This document shows positions 21,980 through 33,437 of a stretch of DNA of 64,000 bases, piece after piece. Below the pieces are notes generated by a model. The model made no database searches. It worked only from the letters and a program-made list of their open reading frames with translations, and was not told the DNA's origin. The DNA lies in contig JAAVTG010000579.1 in assembly GCA_011947345.1 (NCBI GenBank), positions 1-64,000 on the forward strand. The letters run 5' to 3'. The DNA is from Phytophthora quininea. Taxonomy: Eukaryota; Oomycota; Peronosporomycetes; Peronosporales; Peronosporaceae. Numbering within the stretch: the stretch's first letter is position 1; every line of letters begins with the position of its first letter. The position numbers and the translations under genes were made by a program.

Positions 21980-24657
21980 GAACAAGATCGCTGTGATGCT
22001 GCGCAAGTGTCAGGCCGGGTGCGTGCAGGTCAGCACGCCCGGGCCAACTTCTTCCTGGCGTGCTGACCTGCACGCCAGCGGCCAAGTGCCACGGCCGCCG
22101 TGCTCCGGCCCGCCTTGTGAGGCCAGGAGCGCACGGCAGTCACTAGCCACTTGAGTGCCGAGCACTCATAGGCAACTCATGGGAAAACAAAGGAAAGGGA
22201 AACATTTTATATTTAGGTTTAGTATAGGCAAAGAAATAGAAACTTACCCACCATGGAGAAGCCCAAGAAGCGCCACCATAGCATGCATGTCGTAGCTAGC
22301 AAAGAGAACATCACAAACATAGTTCAGTTTCCAATCTGCGTCGTCCCTCCACAGTATCCAAACCAACGCTTACCTCACCACCGCCACCGCCGCCGCGTCT
22401 CGACAGCAAGCCCACATCGTGTGGTGCACAGTGTGTTAGAGTTAAGGTGGGCCCACGCAAGGCTGCCGGTGGTGTATGTTGCACGCAGGGCGGTGCCATA
22501 ACATTCCACGCACGCCGCAGGACCAACTGCAGGAGGCATAATGCTTGGTAAAACACGCCACACATGATGGACATATACGATCGATCGTGGAGGGTGTAGT
22601 CACTATACTGTAGTGCTGCTCGTGGAAGAGGAGATCGACAGCTATGGGGACGACGCCAAGTTCAATGAACTGGGCCAGCCATGGCTTCGTTGGAGCCACT
22701 CCAGGAAGAAGGCCAAAGCGACTTGCAGGGCCAAACAAGACAAAAACCAGCCGCCCATCACTCTCTTCTACGTTAAGAACACTGCTGCCGACTCTCAAGT
22801 TGAAGCCAAGTTGAGTCCGATGCGATGACCCAGGCCGTTGTTGTCTCTCAATTGGAGCTGACAGAGGGCTCCATATCGGTAGCGAAGATCGAAAGTAGGA
22901 AGGGCGAGAAGCGGGAAAACTTTCTCGTGGTTTCACTGGTGACACCTAAGAAGGCCGAGAAGGACTCAGTGGAGGAGGTCACCCCTTGTCCAGTAATGAG
23001 CTCCGGGAAACCCTAACGACAGGCAGTACCGCGGGTGGAGATCTTACAGCAGCAGAAGCTTCTGGATGCTAGAAACAATGCTGCCTCTTTCTAACCCCCA
23101 CGACGAAGAAGACGATAAGTCTAGCAGATGCAAACGAAAACTCGAGATAAACAAGAATACTTCACCTAGCAACATAGCGGCAACTAGTGGCAAGTCACCC
23201 AGCACCAGGGCTGCGCAGTCATCCTTCATAAGTGAAGAAGACTAGACATGGCTACACGAAATTGAAGATGTCTCGTTCCGTGAGCAGCTGCGCCAGACGC
23301 ATGAAAAGAATAAAGCCTTCTTCGATGGGAAAACTGTTCAAACGCGAGCAAGTAAGCGCGGCATCGTTGAAAATGAAGGTGGCTTTGTTGAGATCCGCGA
23401 CGTCGAAGGAGAAGAGAGTGGCGGACTGTTGGTGGGAGCTGGAATAAATAACTCTCGCTTTTTCTAGACGTGCAGCTTGTGCTCCCGTCTTCTTTCACCG
23501 TTGAAATCGCGGATATTGAATACCCTGCTCTATCGAAGAAACGTGTTCCAGTTAACACCGAGATTATCGATGCTGATGCATTATCTGATAGCAACTTGTT
23601 CCTTGAACCGACTCAAGTCAGCGGTGGAAAGTGATTAAGGAGTTGGTTTTGTGAGTTTTGGATGCTTCCGGTGCACCTTGTTCCCCTTGTCAGCCATGAC
23701 AACGTGGTCGCTATTACGACTGTGGACGATCGTGTTGACCGTCCGCTAACGGAGACGGAGACAACAACTACATAAACGGAGGAATATCTCATCGAAGAGC
23801 TTGTAGACCAACACAATATGTGTGAGTAGCATGTTCATCAATTATTTGCTGGACTTGAGCAGCCCAAGCTAAGCCGCTGGATCGCGTACAGAAACTCTCG
23901 TTGGTGAGTCGAATTGCTCCGGTGAATGCGAGTGGGATTGTAGGAAACCACGAGGTGACGCGAATTCTCTCGTCATGGCTGAGTGCATTGATAATTGGCG
24001 GTGATGATCGTGCGCGCCGGGATTGATTCGAACCTGAGCTTTTCACTTTTGATGGCGGCGACAGTGATAGTGAAGATAAGGTCGGGAACTTGTGCTGCTT
24101 ATTTATACTGGGTGGCGACGGCAAGCCGGCTTCTGTGTGCGATGCGCCGAAGAGATAGACGTGTCAACCACTTCTGGTTATTTGGCCGCTGTATACAAAT
24201 ACAACCCCGCCACGTGAATTTCGAGTGTAGTGCCGCTGTCGTGTCCAACTTGGCATGAACTCTGTTCCGACTTACAAGGCCTGCGAACAAAAGATAAACT
24301 TGAGGGATGAGAAGCGGCGAGTTGTTGATATGCTTTTGTCGACACTTCCGATCTGATCCCCCGAAAAATATACAATAGAGGCATGATGTCTTATCGAGAG
24401 CATTGGTGACAGTGTCGATGTTATTGGTGTTGCTGTTCGGTGGGCTTTTCGTGGTGAGCCGGGAGAATCTGGTGGAATGTGGTCATTTCATGACAGCGCT
24501 TTCTCGCTTTTGCCGAAAGCGTGTTGGCACGTTCGTATCTTCACTGGTAGCACACGCTGCACTGTGGTTGAAGTACCTCGTCGAGGTAGTGTCGAGTCAT
24601 CATTCTTCTGGTCAACACCGCCACGGATCATTCCGGATTTTGCTCTCCCAAGGCAGC
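21980..24657. other. Region of short unrecognised frames
   Basis: Plus-strand pieces at 22613-23016 and 23050-23460 have a charged, soluble composition (for example KRKLEINKNTSPSNIAAT) and may be remnants of one degraded gene, but stops and frame changes are frequent and no domain is visible. The 19-bp inverted repeat at 22021 lies here. Nothing else was identified. Confidence 0.35.
22021..22075. repeat. Perfect 19-bp inverted repeat with 17-bp spacer
   Basis: Bases 22021-22039 (gcgtgcaggtcagcacgcc) are the exact reverse complement of 22057-22075. The stem would be GC-rich and stable. No T run follows. It could be the core of a fold-back element. Confidence 0.8.
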
Positions 24658-26789
24658 ATGGAAGCTGAAGTCACTGAAGCTATCGCAGCATCAAGGGCGG
24701 TAACTGGTACCAAGCGCCCTCGCAAAAATGAATCAGACGTTTACAAGTTTATCGACAGATTTTCTGGTGGTGCAACATGCCGGTTGTGCGAAGGCCAAGG
24801 TATTGCCCAGACCTGGAATAGTACATCGACAGGAAACTTTCGTTTGCGTCTTCAGAGCCACCACCCAGATGAATACAGCAGATCTGATGACGATGAATCA
24901 AACAGCCCAACACGTTGGGTTAAATCTCGACTCGAAGAACCAAGCCGGATGACTGCAGTAGATGCTCGTGTGTGTGATGAAAAGCTGGTTACTTGGATTG
25001 TGGCAAATGCGTACCCTTTCGCCGTCGTTGATCAGCCCGAGTTTCAAGATTTTGTCATGCTCTGTGCTCGAGTTATAAGGTTCCATGCCAACAAACTGTG
25101 CGCAAGCGCGTACTGGAGCAGTGGCAAGCCGAGAAAGCTAAGATGCGCTCCGAACTTCTTCAAGAACTTCAAGGCCGTCGAGCAAGCATTACAACAGACA
25201 CGTGGACTTCTCCCGCTCGGCGTGGGTACATGGTGGTGACGATGCATTTCATCGACAGTAAATGGAAGCTGCGATCTGTGATCATCGCCTTTATGAGGGT
25301 CATGTACCCCCACTTCGGAACTCGCCTTGCGGATCACCTCATTCGAGCTGTCAAAAACGTCGACCCATCTTTGTTGAGCTCGATCTGGACGATTACAGCT
25401 GATAATGCAAGCAATAACGGCACTTTAGTCACGCGGATCAATGCGCGACTACAGCGTGATTTGATCGACACGCGAGAAGAACAGCAGGGGATGTGTCATT
25501 GATCGATGGAGTGGAAAGCGACCCTACAGCTGCTCACGAGGTTGTTCAGCTGAGGTGCACAGCTCATGTGCTGCAGTTGGCGGTGAAGGAGGGGTTGGCA
25601 AAGTGCCCTTTGTCGACACTTCGATTGGTCACTCTCGGGACATTGTGAAAAAACTGACAGAGTCGACGAAAATCGCTGAAGCTCTTGAACGGGTAGGCCG
25701 AGATCTCAATGAAAGGATCATTACCTCGAAGTTGGACGTCGTCACGCGCTGGAATAGTACATGGATAATGATGGACAGCATTATCACCTTGCGGCGCTCG
25801 ATAGTTGAACTCCTGCATCGTATTCGTGACCGTCACGATGGATACACTGACTTCAACATTCACCCGGGCGACGAACGCGCTCGAGAGATTGATAATGAAT
25901 AGTGGAAAGCTGTAAAATCATTTTATGATTTCCTAACACCTATGAAAGAGGCTACGAAAATGCTTTCTGCATCACAGTATCCGACTTTCGGGATACTACT
26001 TCTCGTGTACCACCTAGTCTCCTTCCATGCAATGGAGGTAATCGCTCATCCACCCGACGCTGACTCGGGCATCTTCGCGCGTTGTGTGAAAGCAAAGCTC
26101 GACGAATACAAAGCTCACGTATACACGAAGGAAGCACGTATAGCGGCTGTACTGGATCCTCGTGTTAAAGAAAACTTGGCTATGATCATCAGCGATATCG
26201 ATGATGTGAAACGTGAAATTGAGGACGAGTTCAACGAGCATTATCGCGATAGTTTCCTACTCCAGATGCAGTCACGAACAGGGCCTCCGTCAGCAAAAAG
26301 AAGATGGGGAGAGCATTGCGGGGTCTGATGGCAAGGAGTAAAGCTAGTTTGGCTGGCGGCGCTGCTGTGGCTGAAATGACAGCGACCGACTCCGAGTCGG
26401 TCGACTCCAACAGCGTGAATGCCGTCCAATACAATGTAGACGACACATCTACGCCATCGCAAAGCGATGGCAGCGAATGTGACAATTACAACGAAGTTAC
26501 CTCGTTTTCGCAAGAGCTTGAGAGATGGCTTCGCGCCGGAGGGGTGAGCGAGATGCAAGAAAGCAGCGAAGTGTGCGAGTGGTTTCGCGATAAAGGAGAT
26601 GCCTATCCACAACTTAAGTTGATGGCTCGCGATTTCTTGGCTATTACAGCCACGTCGGTCCCGAGTGAAATCGCGTTTTCTGCAGCAGGTGCTGCTCTAA
26701 GTGCTCGTCGCGCTCGTCTTGGTGATGATACTGTGACTGCTATCTGTGAGTTAAAATCGTTTCTGAAGTTCAATCACCCCGGTGCGTGA
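24658..26789 (+). pseudogene. BED-finger hAT transposase, several frameshifts and one stop
   Basis: The start MEAEVTEAIAASRAV leads into a BED-type finger (CRLCEGQG ... LQSHHPDEY). The RNase H-like catalytic region follows: ITTDTWTSPARRGYM, WTITADNASNNGTLV, LRCTAHVLQLAVKEGL, VVTRWNSTWIMMDSI. The C-terminal hAT dimerisation block is WFRDKGDAYPQLKLMARDFL, ITATSVPSEIAFSAAG...RRARLGDDTVTAICELKSFL. The frame changes near 25100-25240, 25500-25555 and 26300, and there is a TAG at 25900-25902. hAT elements move by cut-and-paste with 8-bp duplications; I could not find convincing terminal inverted repeats. It is probably inactive. Confidence 0.85.
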
Positions 26790-26972
26790 TCGTCGTAGGC
26801 GTTTTGTCTGCATACCTGCGTGTTTCGTTGCAGCGTGTTTTCCTAGTTGTTTTGGCGCTGCATCACTAAAAATGCTATTTCTTTTTGTCACTGTCTTGTA
26901 CGTGCCCACGAAAACGTAGCTCGCGGCAAATAAGAGCTAAAGAAAATCGTCGACACGGTCACCAAGACAGAA

Positions 26973-27696
26973 TTGACGCTGACGCTATTGGGCAGTTACC
27001 TGACAAAATGGCTAAGTCCAAGTACGGCCGCGTGGACGCCAAGATCTCGTAGATCGGCCGTCGAGCAGAGTTGGCGCTCTACAACCGGGCCTTCTCTGCG
27101 TCGGAATATCGCAACCCACAGATGCTCGTCGTCGTCTGCACTCTCTGTGAAACTCCACCTGAACAATATCGCAGTGGCTGAAGCCGCCGCATTTGTCGAC
27201 GAGCAGATCCTCCAAGTAGTTGCCACACGTAAGCGCAAGTTCTGTGCCATTGAAGACGACACGCCCATCGGAAATCGTGGTCGTTTCATGGCAGCTCAGA
27301 GTTCCATTCCATTGTTCTTCGACAGCACCAGCGACCTCCTGCAGCACGTCTGCTCCTTCATGAGCGCACCAGATATGCTCGACTGCGCCGCCACTTGCTA
27401 TCAAACCATCACTCCTCCCGAATTTCGTCAAGTCCATGGATGTGTTTAGGGTGGTAATGCTGAAGTTGCACTGTGAGTCTTTCTTCAAGCTCTATATCAA
27501 TCTAGAGGGCTTCTCGCTGACAGGACTCACCAAAGCCGAGCAGTTCAATTTCCAGGACGACAAAACCTTGGTCTCTTCAATCGTGCTCGTACGCAGTATG
27601 CTTCACGCGCTAGACAACGTAGATCTCCCGAAGTTGTCGTCTTTTTGCTCAACGTTTGCTACTTACAAGACTAAGGACGACATCGCCGTTGCGTAG
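26973..27696 (+). other. Unassigned frame pair, possibly F-box-like remnant
   Basis: Two overlapping frames (26973-27449 and 27436-27696) contain FDSTSDLLQHVCSFMSAPDM followed by LDCAATC, loosely like an F-box (L...L..I..FL...D....A..C). No other support exists, and the frame break at 27440 would have to be removed. The functional call is weak. Confidence 0.2.
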
Positions 27697-27839
27697 GGCG
27701 GCCTCAATGCCGATCAATACCTAGTAGGCATTGCCTACAGAAGGCTGTAGCAGGTCAATTGGCGCGCCCACACCGGTTGGTGGTGGACCAGTACCCGATG
27801 CGTACAAACTCGTCATTGCTGACGATGGCGATGCTGTCA

Positions 27840-28760
27840 ACCGCCACGAGAGCGTGAACAGCTCGATGGCTTACCAAAGACGTTGCAATTAGTGTCGGTT
27901 GCGGCGACGGGAGGCGGGTTCAGCGGGAAAGCGCTTGCGCACGATGCAGTTGCATTGTTGGTCATTGCAAAGTCCTCGATCCAGCAGTGGAAATTCACCT
28001 CGAGCGTCGGCTTGTCGGTGGTGTTGCGATAGGTGTTGGCTTGCAGCGCCTCGACCCACGGAACGCTCACTTCGTAATGCCTCATCGGGAACGAGATCAA
28101 GTTGCACAAGTTGGTTGGCTCTACAAAATTCAAAGATACGTTTCCGGTAGAACGGGATCCTGTGCAACGGAAGGATGATCTCGGACAGGTGAAAGCTCAG
28201 CGACGTGTAGGATACCGAACACACGCCCTAAACAGCGTTCACGAGGTGAAACAGCTATATACTCCATGTGCATGACGACGCTCTGGGCTTGCACCCCTTA
28301 AGCGTTTCGTAGATATACATGAACGGGATGTCTGGCAGCAAAATTCGACTAAAGCATCCAGCAAACGCCACCACCTCAACTCGCTCGGCTGCCGGAGCAA
28401 CAGTAAAAAACCCTCCGTATACCAACTACGAGAAATACAGGGATCATACAAAGCCCAGTACAATGAGTCTACTCTGAAGGTAATTGCCAAGCTTCTTGGG
28501 CTTTCCAGCGTCATGCGGTTTAGAACAGAATGTATCCATAGCTGTCCAAAGCGAACGCCAATAGCTACCAAAATGATGTATAAATACTGCTTTGCCAGGG
28601 CGAGTCCATTCGCCCCGGTAATGTCATGCTCACCAGTTCAGGGAAACACCCCAACACGTACGCAAAAATCACAGGATAGGAGAGCAGTCTCTGCAGTCCG
28701 ACTTGATGATCTCCGGTCGTCTTCACCACGGTCTTGCAGTAGGACCTTCGACTCGATATC
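27840..28760 (-). pseudogene. 3' part of a membrane-protein-like gene interrupted by the Gypsy element
   Basis: Directly after the ATATC duplication the minus strand reads IESKVLLQDRGEDDRRSSS, then in a neighbouring frame LSYPVIFAYVLGCFPELVSM, and further GVRFGQLWIHSVLNRMTLES, GGFFTVAPAAERVEVVAFAG, LLPDIPFMYIYETLKG. It looks like a polytopic membrane protein but I do not recognise the family. Several frame changes and stops show decay or sequence error. The 5' part is at 35484-35930. Confidence 0.4.
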
Positions 28761-28913
28761 TGTAACGGGGCGGTGCTCCTTGTTTGTAGTAAATGAAACT
28801 CTGACTAGTATTTAGTTGAGCGGCGCCGGAAGGCGCCGCTGGACCAATAATTCTGAACTCTATCCTATTGGTCGCCGTGCACCACGGCGACCGTGTGACG
28901 GACTCCCGTCACA
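28761..28913 (-). repeat. Gypsy 3' LTR
   Basis: 153 bp, identical to 35331-35483 except at 28763. It contains three perfect inverted repeats: 28819-28827/28832-28840, 28871-28879/28883-28891 and 28894-28901/28906-28913. Confidence 0.95.
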
Positions 28914-28926
28914 CCACTCCCCGCAT
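28914..28926 (-). promoter_or_regulatory. Candidate polypurine tract of the Gypsy element
   Basis: On the minus strand GCGGGGAGTGG directly precedes the 3' LTR, the position used to prime plus-strand DNA synthesis in LTR elements. Confidence 0.6.
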
Positions 28927-28956
28927 AAGATAGAGCTCACTGTCAAATTCACCGCC

Positions 28957-29891
28957 ATGAGCTTCGACGACCGCGAGACGCGCACGAGCTTCGCAGACAG
29001 TTTCGTGCGGTGGCCGCTGCGCGACTGCAGCGGCGTGCACGACTCACTGCCCGAGGAGGAGATGGCGTCCTGGTTTGCGCGCTGGCGCCGCACCCAGGCA
29101 AGCCCATCACGGAGACTCTCTCCGTGACCCAACGTTCGCTCGACCAGGCGTGGACCGCGTTCGTGCTGCGCTGGAACGCTGAGACGGGTCCGCAGTTTCG
29201 CCGGCTGATCGAGGCTCGTGAGGAGATTCACGAGCGCTTGTCGGTGGTGGGTGCGGCGGCGAGGGTCTGCAAGCTGTCGTGGGCGGCAGATCGGCTCTGC
29301 TGCTACGCCCATTACCTGGAGGGCTGTGCTGAGTGCCGCAAGTACGGGCTCCCGCGACCGACGGAGCGGGAGTGGTCCTGCTTCCTGGTGGACTCGCCGC
29401 TGTCGGAGGAGGAGCACAGCTGGATTGGTCATTATCGTCGCGCGTTACATGAAGCTCGCGGCGGCTCGCTGCCGCAGCCGATTGAAGACCCGTCTCGTAC
29501 GCGTCAAGCAGACCTGGAACGTCCGCAAGCAGCACCGCCCTCGGCTCCCAGCTGTCATTCAGTGGCCCCACCCAGCGCACCAAGTATTGACGGTGCGCAG
29601 GGATATCAGTGTCGCCGCGGCGAGGGCCGCGACCGCGTCGGGCACCCCGAGTGTCGTCGTGCCGAAGAATCGATTCGACGATGTGACGGACATTCCCCGC
29701 CGCATCGACCAAGGGAGCCGGACCGTCGCGTTCAAACGGGGGTGGGTGGGTGGCAGGACGCTGCGGCTGCGCAGCGTCTTGATTGGCTGGAACGTCGCGT
29801 GGATCAGCTGGAGTGGGAGAACGCCGTGTTGTGTCGTCAGCTGAGCCAGCAGCAGGCGCAGCGAGGATCGGCGCCAAACTACCGCCGCTAG
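28957..29891 (+). CDS. Antisense ORF inside the Gypsy element, unknown function
   Basis: It starts MSFDDRETRTSFADSFVRWP just inside the 3' LTR and runs opposite to pol for about 311 codons, with one frame change at 29097-29098 (GG; one more G joins WRRTQ to GKPITETLSV). The N-terminal part is hydrophilic and protein-like, with TQRSLDQAWTAFVLRW, REEIHERLSVVGAAARVCKL, a Cys/His group CCYAHYLEGCAEC, and SEEEHSWIGHYRRALHEA. The middle is low complexity where it overlaps the chromodomain coding region. The C-terminus RLDWLERRVDQLEWENAVL has leucine-zipper spacing. I do not recognise a family. Some plant Gypsy elements (for example RIRE2, Grande) are known to carry antisense ORFs at this place. That this one is translated is inference. 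Confidence 0.5.
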
Positions 29892-30216
29892 GCAACGACG
29901 CTGGTCGGTAGCGACGAAGTCGACCGACGTAAAACGTAGGGTGTAGCTTGAGCGTAGGCGGTAGCTGTAGCCGGTAAGCATCCCCAATGACTTTCAACAC
30001 CTTGAATGGGCCAATGTACCGTGGAGCAAGCTTGTTTGCGCCCAGATTCGTCACAAGCGTTGGGGAAATTCCATTGGTAGATAATAGGACTTGGTCCCCA
30101 ACGTGGAACCTTTCCAAGTTTCGGCGCCCGCTGCGGTCCGCATTCTCCTTCTGGCGATCGACGGCAGCAGCGATCGCATCGCGGACGTAGCGGACAATCG
30201 ACTCGCGCTGTTGCAC
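29107..30216 (-). CDS. Gypsy integrase C-terminus with chromodomain
   Basis: It contains the GPY/F-type segment (RFHVGDQVLLSTNG, GANKLAPRYIGPFKVLKV, LHPTFYVGRLRRY), a Pro/Ala linker, then a chromodomain at about 29494-29682 (RHIVESILRHDD ... YLVRWVGPLNDSWEPRAVLL, LLDAYE). Chromodomains of integrases target insertion to modified histones. It connects to the integrase core at 30440-31230 in a neighbouring frame. The tail beyond 29490 is probably non-coding and overlaps the antisense ORF. Confidence 0.85.
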   Translation of the reverse strand: MQQRESIVRYVRDAIAAAVDRQKENADRSGRRNLERFHVGDQVLLSTNGISPTLVTNLGANKLAPRYIGPFKVLKVIGDAYRLQLPPTLKLHPTFYVGRLRRYRPASLPSGGSLAPILAAPAAGSADDTTRRSPTPADPRDVPANQDAAQPQRPATHPPPFERDGPAPLVDAAGNVRHIVESILRHDDTRGARRGRGPRRGDTDIPAHRQYLVRWVGPLNDSWEPRAVLLADVPGLLDAYETGLQSAAAASRRELHVTRDDNDQSSCAPPPTAASPPGSRTTPAPSVAGARTCGTQHSPPGNGRSSRADLPPTTACRPSPPHPPPTSARESPHEPRSAGETADPSQRSSAARTRSTPGRANVGSRRESP

Positions 30217-30399
30217 GAACTCGTGGACGACCGCAGCGTCCCCCGCTGCGGCGCCTCGGCAGCCGTGACCGGATCCGGAGCGGCGCGATGCTCGACGGCG
30301 CGACGTTGACGCGGGTTAATCAGCATCCGACTGGTCCGATAGGCAACGTCTCGTGGAGAGGCAGTCGCCGCTCGCGCGGCGGCCCGTGTAAGAGGACCC

Positions 30400-31240
30400 T
30401 GGCTGGGGACCCGCGTGGAAGACCTCGTGCTCACCGCGTTCACATTGGAGTCAGCGGCCATCTCGTGCGTCGATGCGGAGGCGCCACCAGTGGAAGTGGG
30501 AGTCGCAGCGTCGTGATTCCCTGACAGCTGAACTGGAAGGGGCGCTCCAGCCCCAGGACCGCCGGAACGCGCGGATGACGGCCAAAGTTGACGAAGAATG
30601 GCGTCAAGCCAGTCGATGCGTGCACGGCGTTATTGATGGCGAACTCCACCATCGGCAGGAAAGAGCTCCATGACTTGAACGACGTGGCGTAACTCCTCAG
30701 CACGTCTTCGACAACCCGGTTAACGCGTTCGGTATGGCCATCGGTCTCAGGATGTGACGCGGTGGACATCGCCAACCGCGTCCCGACAAGGTTGAAGAGT
30801 TCCGTCCAGAAAGCTGCAGTAAAACGTGGGTCTCGATCGGATACAATTGAGGACGGAAGTCCATGATGGCGATACACTGTGTCAAGAAACAGCGCCGCCG
30901 ACTGAGACGCGGTGATCGATGAGGCAACGGGAGCAAGGTGGGCCATCTTGCTAAATCGGTCGACGAAAACAAGTATGCCTGTGCGGCCTTGAGCGTCTCG
31001 TGGCAGACCAAAACGAAATCCATGCTGACCGATGTCCACGGACCCGTCGCGACTGGAAGAGGTCGAAGCGGGGCTCGCTTCGACGGCGAAGGCTTGACAC
31101 GCTGGCACGCTTCACAGGAGCGGACCCACTTGCGTACCCACTTGTACATGTGTGGCCAGTAGAAGTCGCGCGATAGTGACGCGAATGTCTTCTCGCGCCC
31201 GAGGTGGCCACCGCTGGGGTATCGTGAAACTCATGGATCA
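30400..31240 (-). CDS. Gypsy integrase zinc region and catalytic core, frameshifted
   Basis: The zinc-binding end CEACQRVKPSPSKRAPL comes first, then the first catalytic Asp (VSMDFV), the second in SSIVSDRDPRFTAAFW, and Glu in HPETDGHTERVNRVVEDVL; the core ends FVNFGRHPRVP. The D,D-35-E pattern of retroviral-type integrases is therefore present. The zinc part and first Asp are in one frame and the remainder in another, so at least two frame changes lie between 30950 and 31230. Confidence 0.85.
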
Positions 31241-33437
31241 GTCGGGCTCTGAGATCATCGTCAAGCGGGACGACGATGCGTGGCGGGTCCGCGCGATCGA
31301 CGCGGAAGGTCAGCAGATCCCCATCGAGGCTGTAGCGGTCGACACGGGCGCAGCTGCGAGGGGACAAGCAGCGTCGCGCTGCTTCTGATGGTTCTCTCAG
31401 GTACTTGATCAATTCGGAGCACGCCGCATCCGACTCGTACGCAGCCGCGATCAGGTCTCGGAGCGGAGTGGTCGCTGTGACTTCAACAGCAGCGACTTCA
31501 TCAGCAGTGCACACAGCGCAATCGTCGTCATCCTCGTCACCGACGGCATGGCGGCCCAATTGCACGTAATCCGGTCGACGCGAGAGCGCGTCGGCGAGGA
31601 TGTTGGTCTTGCCCGGCTTATAGTGAACGACGAAGTTGTACTCCGAGAACAATGATAGCCAGCGCGCCATGCGCTGTGACAAATGAGGACTCTTCGTCGC
31701 CGTCCGGAGCGAAGCGTGATCCGTGTTCACCACGAACGTACTTTCGCCCAGGAGGTACACGCGGAACTTGATGAGGGCGTAGCGCATCGCCAACAACTCC
31801 TTGTCATGGACCGGATAATTCCGCTCCGCGGGCTTCAATTGGCGCGATTGGTAACTTATCACTCGCTCGCGTCCATCGTCATCAAACTGCATCAAGGCGC
31901 AGCCGATTGCAAAGTCGCTCGCGTCACACACCACGTGAAAGGGTTTCGCGTGGTCCGGAAGCATCAACACGGGCGCGGTGGACACGCTGGTCTTCACCGC
32001 GTCGAAGGCTGTTTGGTGCTCGGGGCGCCACGACCACGTGGCGTCGGCTTTCAGGAGTTGCGACAGCGGCCGAACAGTCGAAGCAAAGTTCTTCGAGTGG
32101 TGGAGATATGTGGCGAGTCCAAGCTACTGCCGGAGCTGTTTCTGGTCCTGCGGAGTCGGCCAAGCGCAGATCACCGCGATCTTCTCCGGGTCGGCGCGAA
32201 CGCCGTCCTTGCTGACGTAGCTCCCGAGTACTGGAATCTCGGGAGCGCAGAAGATGCATTTCTTCAAGTTGGCGTACAGCTTGTTTGCCCGCATCACCTC
32301 GAACACCTTGCGGAGGTGTTGAAGGTGGACGTCGACATCCGTCGTGCCGCTCTCGGCACGACTGTGAATGAAGATGTCGTCGAAGTAGCTGGGCGCGAAG
32401 TCTCGATACGGACGCAGTAGGTTGGACACCATGCGGTTGAAAGTGGCAGGGGCATTCTTGAGCCCCTGCGGCATCACGAGCCATTCCCAGAGCATGCCGC
32501 TGGGCGTGCTGACCGCATTCAACGGCACGTCTTCTTCACGCATCAGGATTTGGTAGAAGCCGTCCATGAGGTCGATAGCACTGTACACAGTGCTGCCTGA
32601 CATAGTGTCGAGCACCATGTCCTTCCGCGGGATCGGCGTCTGCGCCGAGATGGTGGTGTCATTGAGCTTGTTAGAGGCGTGTACGATGCGCCACCCGCCC
32701 GTCGCCTTCTTCACGCAGAATGTCGGACTGGAATGCGGCGATAGGCTTTCGCGAACGTGGCCGGCGTGCCGGCTACCTTCGAAGAACGCATCAATCGCTT
32801 GGACTTGGTCGCGGGGCAGCGGCCATTGTCGCGTCACACAGTACTTCGAACCGGGCACGAGGTCGATCTCGTGCCGAGCACCACGATCGGGAGGAAGTTC
32901 AGCCGGAACCTTGTCGGGGAAGATGTCGATGAACTCGCGAACCAGCGGAGCAACCGGGTTACCAGCGGCTTCGAGTGCTGGTAACGACTGGGCCAAGTAG
33001 CGGGCCTCGCGGGCGGACTTAGGCTCAGCGCCTTTCGGGCGTTCCCGGGTATCGGACGCTGTGTCACCAGCATCTACATCGACAGCCGCGATAGTCGCGG
33101 TGTTGTCCGCGACGATCATGCAAACCTGCTCGATCTCACCATGCTTCAAGTCGTGGAGAAGGTGTTTCCACGACAGGCCAGGCAACTTGGTGATCTCGGA
33201 CGCATCGCACGGCGGGCGTGCGACCTCGACATTGTGCATACGCGGGATCGATGCCGCGTCATCCCCCATCAGAACGGGGATAACCTCGGAGTCAGGCGCG
33301 TCTGACTCACTCGGAGGAGCGCGGGGTCGCCGGGGCTGGCGGCGGCCACGGCGACGGACTGGCCGGGTGAACTCTTCCGTAGCTGGCAGTGGGAGACCAC
33401 GCTCGACCAAGGCTGCTGTACTCAGACGCCGAGACAC
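31240..33437 (-). CDS. Gypsy reverse transcriptase and RNase H, one in-frame TAG
   Basis: RT blocks are clear: HEIDLVPGSKYCVTRQWPLP, SPTFCVKKATGGWRIVHASN, STVYSAIDLMDGFYQI, MPQGLKNAPATFNRMV, and the catalytic SYFDDIFIHS with YFDD encoded at 32376-32387. The frame meets a TAG at 32124-32126, exactly where LRQ-x-LGLATYLHH should continue, then goes on in the same frame into RNase H (FHVVCDASDFAIGCALMQFD, HDKELLAMRYAL, FVVNTDHASL). The amino acid replaced by the stop is normally aromatic in this motif. Confidence 0.9.

Noticed and set aside
24000..27000. Terminal inverted repeats and 8-bp duplication of the hAT element
   Set aside because: I compared both flanks by eye and found no convincing pair; the ends may be lost.
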